DNA of 64,000 bases from UBA7985 sp002690455 (GTDB taxonomy: Bacteria > Pseudomonadota > Alphaproteobacteria > UBA7985): positions 62,001 to 126,000 of the forward strand of contig CBFIIW010000002.1 in assembly GCA_965662775.1 (NCBI GenBank). Direction: 5' to 3'. Each line of letters begins with the position of its first letter. The stretch's first letter is position 1. Below, piece by piece: positions 63,256 through 64,000 of the stretch. The position numbers and the translations under genes were made by a program. The notes under the pieces were generated by a model, which saw only the letters and a list, made by a program, of their open reading frames with translations, was not told where the DNA came from and ran no database searches.

Positions 63256-64000
63256 ATGACAGAACACGATTACACAGCCGTTAGCGACTGGTGGGCCACG
63301 TCAATCATCGACATGGAACCGGGCCGGATCGCGTTTCGCGGGCACCCTATCGAAAGCCTGATCGGCACGCTGAGTTTCACTGAGATGATCTGGCTGATGG
63401 TCCGGGGCGGAAGACCGGACAAGGCGCAAGCTGACTTGCTCGAAGCTGCGCTCGTCGCTGGTGTTGACCATGGACCACAGGCGCCTTCGATCGCGGCCGC
63501 GCGAATGGCTGCAACCTGTGGCCTTGGGCTGAACAACATCATGGCATCAGGTGTGAACATGCTCGGTGATGTCCACGGCGGCGCGGGCGAGCAATGCGCT
63601 GAGTTGCTGATTTCTGCTCAGGCTCGCTGGACAGACGGCACACCGCTTGAAGAGGCTGTGAGCCGCGCAATGCACGATTGGCGCGAGGAACGAGGCAAAA
63701 TCATCCCCGGTTTCGGACACCGGTTTCACCGTCCGGTAGATCCCCGCGCACCGCGGTTGATGGCGCTAGTTAGGGCGGCTGCGACGTCTGGTGCCGTCTC
63801 GGGCCGCTTCGCCGATCTCGGCGAGGCAATCCAAGCTGAAATTGGCACCAAGCGAGGCAATCCTATCGCCATGAATATTGACGGTGCTACAGCGGTGATC
63901 TTCTGCGAACTGGGTTTTCCCCCGCCCTTGTCCCGCGGCCTGTTCTGCCTATCCCGGTCAGTGGGCATTCTCGCCCATGGTTGGGAACAAATGCAGCAAG
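63256..64000 (+). CDS. Citrate synthase-family lyase, probable citryl-CoA lyase (partial)
   Basis: The frame starts at ATG 63256 and remains open to the window end (248 codons). It has the citrate synthase family sites: GDVHGGAGEQC for the first catalytic His, GFGHRFHRP for the second and NIDGATAVIF for the Asp. The short length up to these motifs and the VDHGPQAPS segment fit short citryl-CoA lyase-like members rather than full citrate synthase. It probably splits or forms a citryl-CoA-type ester in a catabolic route with the two preceding enzymes. Confidence 0.82.
   Translation, partial: MTEHDYTAVSDWWATSIIDMEPGRIAFRGHPIESLIGTLSFTEMIWLMVRGGRPDKAQADLLEAALVAGVDHGPQAPSIAAARMAATCGLGLNNIMASGVNMLGDVHGGAGEQCAELLISAQARWTDGTPLEEAVSRAMHDWREERGKIIPGFGHRFHRPVDPRAPRLMALVRAAATSGAVSGRFADLGEAIQAEIGTKRGNPIAMNIDGATAVIFCELGFPPPLSRGLFCLSRSVGILAHGWEQMQQ

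Overview
The window looks like chromosome of a free-living alphaproteobacterium, GC-rich (roughly 60%) and possibly Rhodospirillales-like. This rests on gene order and family features: amiC next to mrcA with rne and prfB beside them, gyrA followed by coaD, an RNase E whose S1 domain is split by a long acidic/basic insertion, and LexA-type direct repeats of the form GTTC-N7-GTTC in front of parE, ssb and uvrA. No phage, insertion sequence, CRISPR array or rRNA was seen. One tRNA (His, GTG anticodon) is present.

Layout. 1-2.0 kb: cell-elongation genes (3' end of PBP2, rodA) overlapping a MaoC-type hydratase. 2.3-9.3 kb: a DEAD-box helicase, an alpha/beta hydrolase, parE, and a three-gene membrane operon (DUF2157, DUF4401-like, GDYXXLXY-type). 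9.5-12.6 kb: glnB-glnA with a UUCG terminator, then tRNA-His and a TylF-like methyltransferase. 13.1-21.3 kb: DNA maintenance genes uvrA, gyrA-coaD and ssb, and a HAD phosphatase. 21.3-32.7 kb: a six-gene minus-strand MoxR/Bat-type operon with three von Willebrand factor A proteins, a TPR membrane protein and an unrecognised 481-residue periplasmic protein. 32.9-42.4 kb: moaD, then envelope and RNA genes mrcA and amiC, divergent rne, and prfB with its programmed +1 frameshift. 42.4-51.6 kb: accessory genes, including a dual-specificity-type phosphatase, a capsule-type polysaccharide protein, a lipoprotein, a caspase-fold protein lacking its catalytic cysteine, a MOSC protein, a serralysin-like RTX metalloprotease and a hydrolase. 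51.7-64 kb: transport and catabolism, including an MFS (Atg22/UMF1-like) transporter, an Fe-dependent alcohol dehydrogenase, an amidase, a betaine-type ABC transporter with a tandem fused permease, an aminotransferase, an HPPD-like dioxygenase domain protein and the start of a citrate synthase-family lyase.

How parts fit together. PBP2/RodA and PBP1a/AmiC build and remodel peptidoglycan. UvrA, SSB, ParE and GyrA serve DNA repair and topology, and three of them carry candidate SOS operators. GlnB and GlnA handle nitrogen. The 54.6-64 kb block could import and break down a quaternary-amine or related compound, but its substrate is not readable from sequence.

The main unexplained structure is in the noncoding DNA. 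Four gaps (2.0-2.3, 12.6-13.1, 58.4-58.6 and 58.8 kb) carry short hairpins built on the same core, GC-GAA-GC, and two of them share a 51-bp element at 46 of 51 positions. The most unusual proteins are the pseudocaspase with interleaved SH3 and helical repeats, the 1067-residue double-vWA protein, the metalloprotease with a long N-terminal extension, and a 40-residue membrane peptide hidden at 62.4 kb.
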